Below, piece after piece: positions 62,325 through 64,000 of a stretch of DNA of 64,000 nt; positions within the stretch are counted from its first letter, which is position 1, and each line of letters starts with the position of its first letter. Source of the stretch: Bacillus albus (GTDB taxonomy: Bacteria > Bacillota > Bacilli > Bacillales > Bacillaceae_G); contig NZ_MAOE01000125.1 in NCBI RefSeq assembly GCF_001884185.1, positions 1-64,000 on the forward strand, read 5' to 3'. The notes under the pieces were generated by a model. That model worked only from the letters and a program-made list of their open reading frames with translations. It had not been told where the DNA came from and did not search any database. A program made the position numbers and the translations under genes.

Positions 62325-62942
62325 TTGCGTGATAGTAATTTAGATTTACGTGTTGTTCGTACGAAAACTGCCATACGAAATGCATTGGTGGAACTAATTG
62401 AAGAAAAAGGTTTTGACGCCATTACAGTGAAAGATATTACAACGAAAGCAAACATTAATCGCGGTACTTTCTATGCGCATTATCAAGATAAATTTGATTT
62501 AATGACGAAATGCCAAGAAGAAATTATGCATAAAATTTCCAGCATTGCCAAACAGAGATTTCCTGAAGTTATTGCTGATCTTGGTTCCAATCCTTCTCCA
62601 ACAATGCCGTTTCTGCTTATCACTTCTATCCTTGAATTTCTAAATGAAAATAGTGATTTTATGAAAGCTGTATTAAGTCCAAAAGGAGATTTATCTTTCC
62701 AAACAAAACTGAAAGATTTTATGTGGAAAACAATATTTGAAGATACGAATGGTGCTCTCATTAATAAGGAGAATTTACTTGTCCCAAGTCAATACTTAGC
62801 TTCTTATATGGCATCTGCTCATATTGGTGTGATTCAGCAATGGTTAAATACCGGGCAAAAAGAAACACCAGAGGAAATTGCTCGTATTTTATCTACAATC
62901 GCAGTTCATGGACCTTTTTATGCGGCTGGTTTAAAGAAATAA
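62325..62942 (+). CDS. TetR family regulator
   Basis: 205 residues. HTH: IRNALVELIEEKGFDAITVK, DITTKANINRGTFYAHYQDK, then a helical ligand domain of TetR_C_33/YxbF type. TTG at 62325 is chosen because AAGGAGGG lies 7 nt upstream; an in-frame ATG inside that site cannot be used. Regulates the divergent yhgE-type gene (inference). Confidence 0.85.
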   Translation: MRDSNLDLRVVRTKTAIRNALVELIEEKGFDAITVKDITTKANINRGTFYAHYQDKFDLMTKCQEEIMHKISSIAKQRFPEVIADLGSNPSPTMPFLLITSILEFLNENSDFMKAVLSPKGDLSFQTKLKDFMWKTIFEDTNGALINKENLLVPSQYLASYMASAHIGVIQQWLNTGQKETPEEIARILSTIAVHGPFYAAGLKK

Positions 62943-62957
62943 GTCAAGTATATATGA

Positions 62958-62992
62958 AAAGATCATCCACTATAATAGCAGATGATCTTTTA
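62958..62992. terminator. bidirectional terminator
   Basis: AAAAGATCATC and GATGATCTTTT (11 bp) between convergent genes. Confidence 0.88.
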
Positions 62993-62997
62993 TTTCA

Positions 62998-64000
<1,003 letters not shown>

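Overview
The window looks like chromosomal DNA of a Bacillus cereus group bacterium. The evidence is low-GC sequence with strong Firmicute ribosome-binding sites (AGGAGG-like, with frequent GTG and TTG starts), a sporulation gene (spoIIP-like), many Bacillus-type families (UPF0178, DUF2785, DUF2691, YhgE/Pip, YtrA-type and MocR regulators), and one nearly complete plus two relic copies of what I take to be the bcr1 repeat. I see no rRNA, tRNA, CRISPR, intact IS or prophage. The species assignment is inference from gene content.

Layout. 1-5.5 kb (minus strand) is a type VII secretion LXG toxin locus. Two small helper proteins, a 512-residue LXG toxin and its presumed immunity gene are followed by two orphan toxin tips, each with its own immunity gene; the outermost tip is visibly decayed. 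The spacers hold a repeated hairpin element. 5.7-9.3 kb holds a MarR-nitroreductase-monooxygenase operon and a divergent Tet(M)-type ribosomal protection gene. 9.4-18.1 kb is a run of small metabolic, regulatory and transport genes (NUDIX, alpha/beta hydrolase, YtrA/ABC-2 operon, SDR, serine hydrolase, AraC/GyrI-like regulator, GNAT). 18.1-20.6 kb is a DMT exporter/MocR divergent pair. 21-25 kb holds a DUF3892 protein, a two-component system with a membrane-anchored hydrolase, and DUF2785. 25.5-29.4 kb is GrpB-like, uridine-kinase-like, phosphoesterase, APH-like and VOC proteins. 29.5-34.3 kb is a TauE/SafE exporter with a leader terminator, a lysine riboswitch controlling a lysine permease, a HesB-like protein and an AlkD/AlkC-type protein.

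34.4-42.1 kb holds a lipoprotein, two tiny membrane proteins, a methyltransferase, PhzF, NUDIX, a CmcI-like protein lacking a normal start codon, the bcr1 element, signal peptidase I and a class B penicillin-binding protein. 42.3-48.8 kb contains a sirtuin and a coherent pyroglutamate pathway: pyroglutamyl peptidase, a DUF969/DUF979 membrane pair, the three 5-oxoprolinase subunits and an IclR regulator. Together these would release, probably import, and hydrolyse 5-oxoproline to glutamate. 48.9-64 kb holds a second signal peptidase I, CutC, a SpoIIP paralogue, an ArsR/DinB divergent pair, an acyl-CoA dehydrogenase, a YdcF-type protein, acetyltransferases, a YjiH/Gate transporter, an APH-like protein, DUF2691, a ferritin-like protein, a TetR/YhgE pair, and the C-terminal part of a rifampin phosphotransferase cut by the window edge.

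A recurring feature is gene decay by single-base changes in short A/T runs (toxin tip, serine hydrolase, ArsR regulator, a tiny membrane protein) and by short deletions (one GNAT). These are either real pseudogenes or sequence errors and need read-level checking. The most interesting system is the T7SS toxin/immunity cassette array at the left end.
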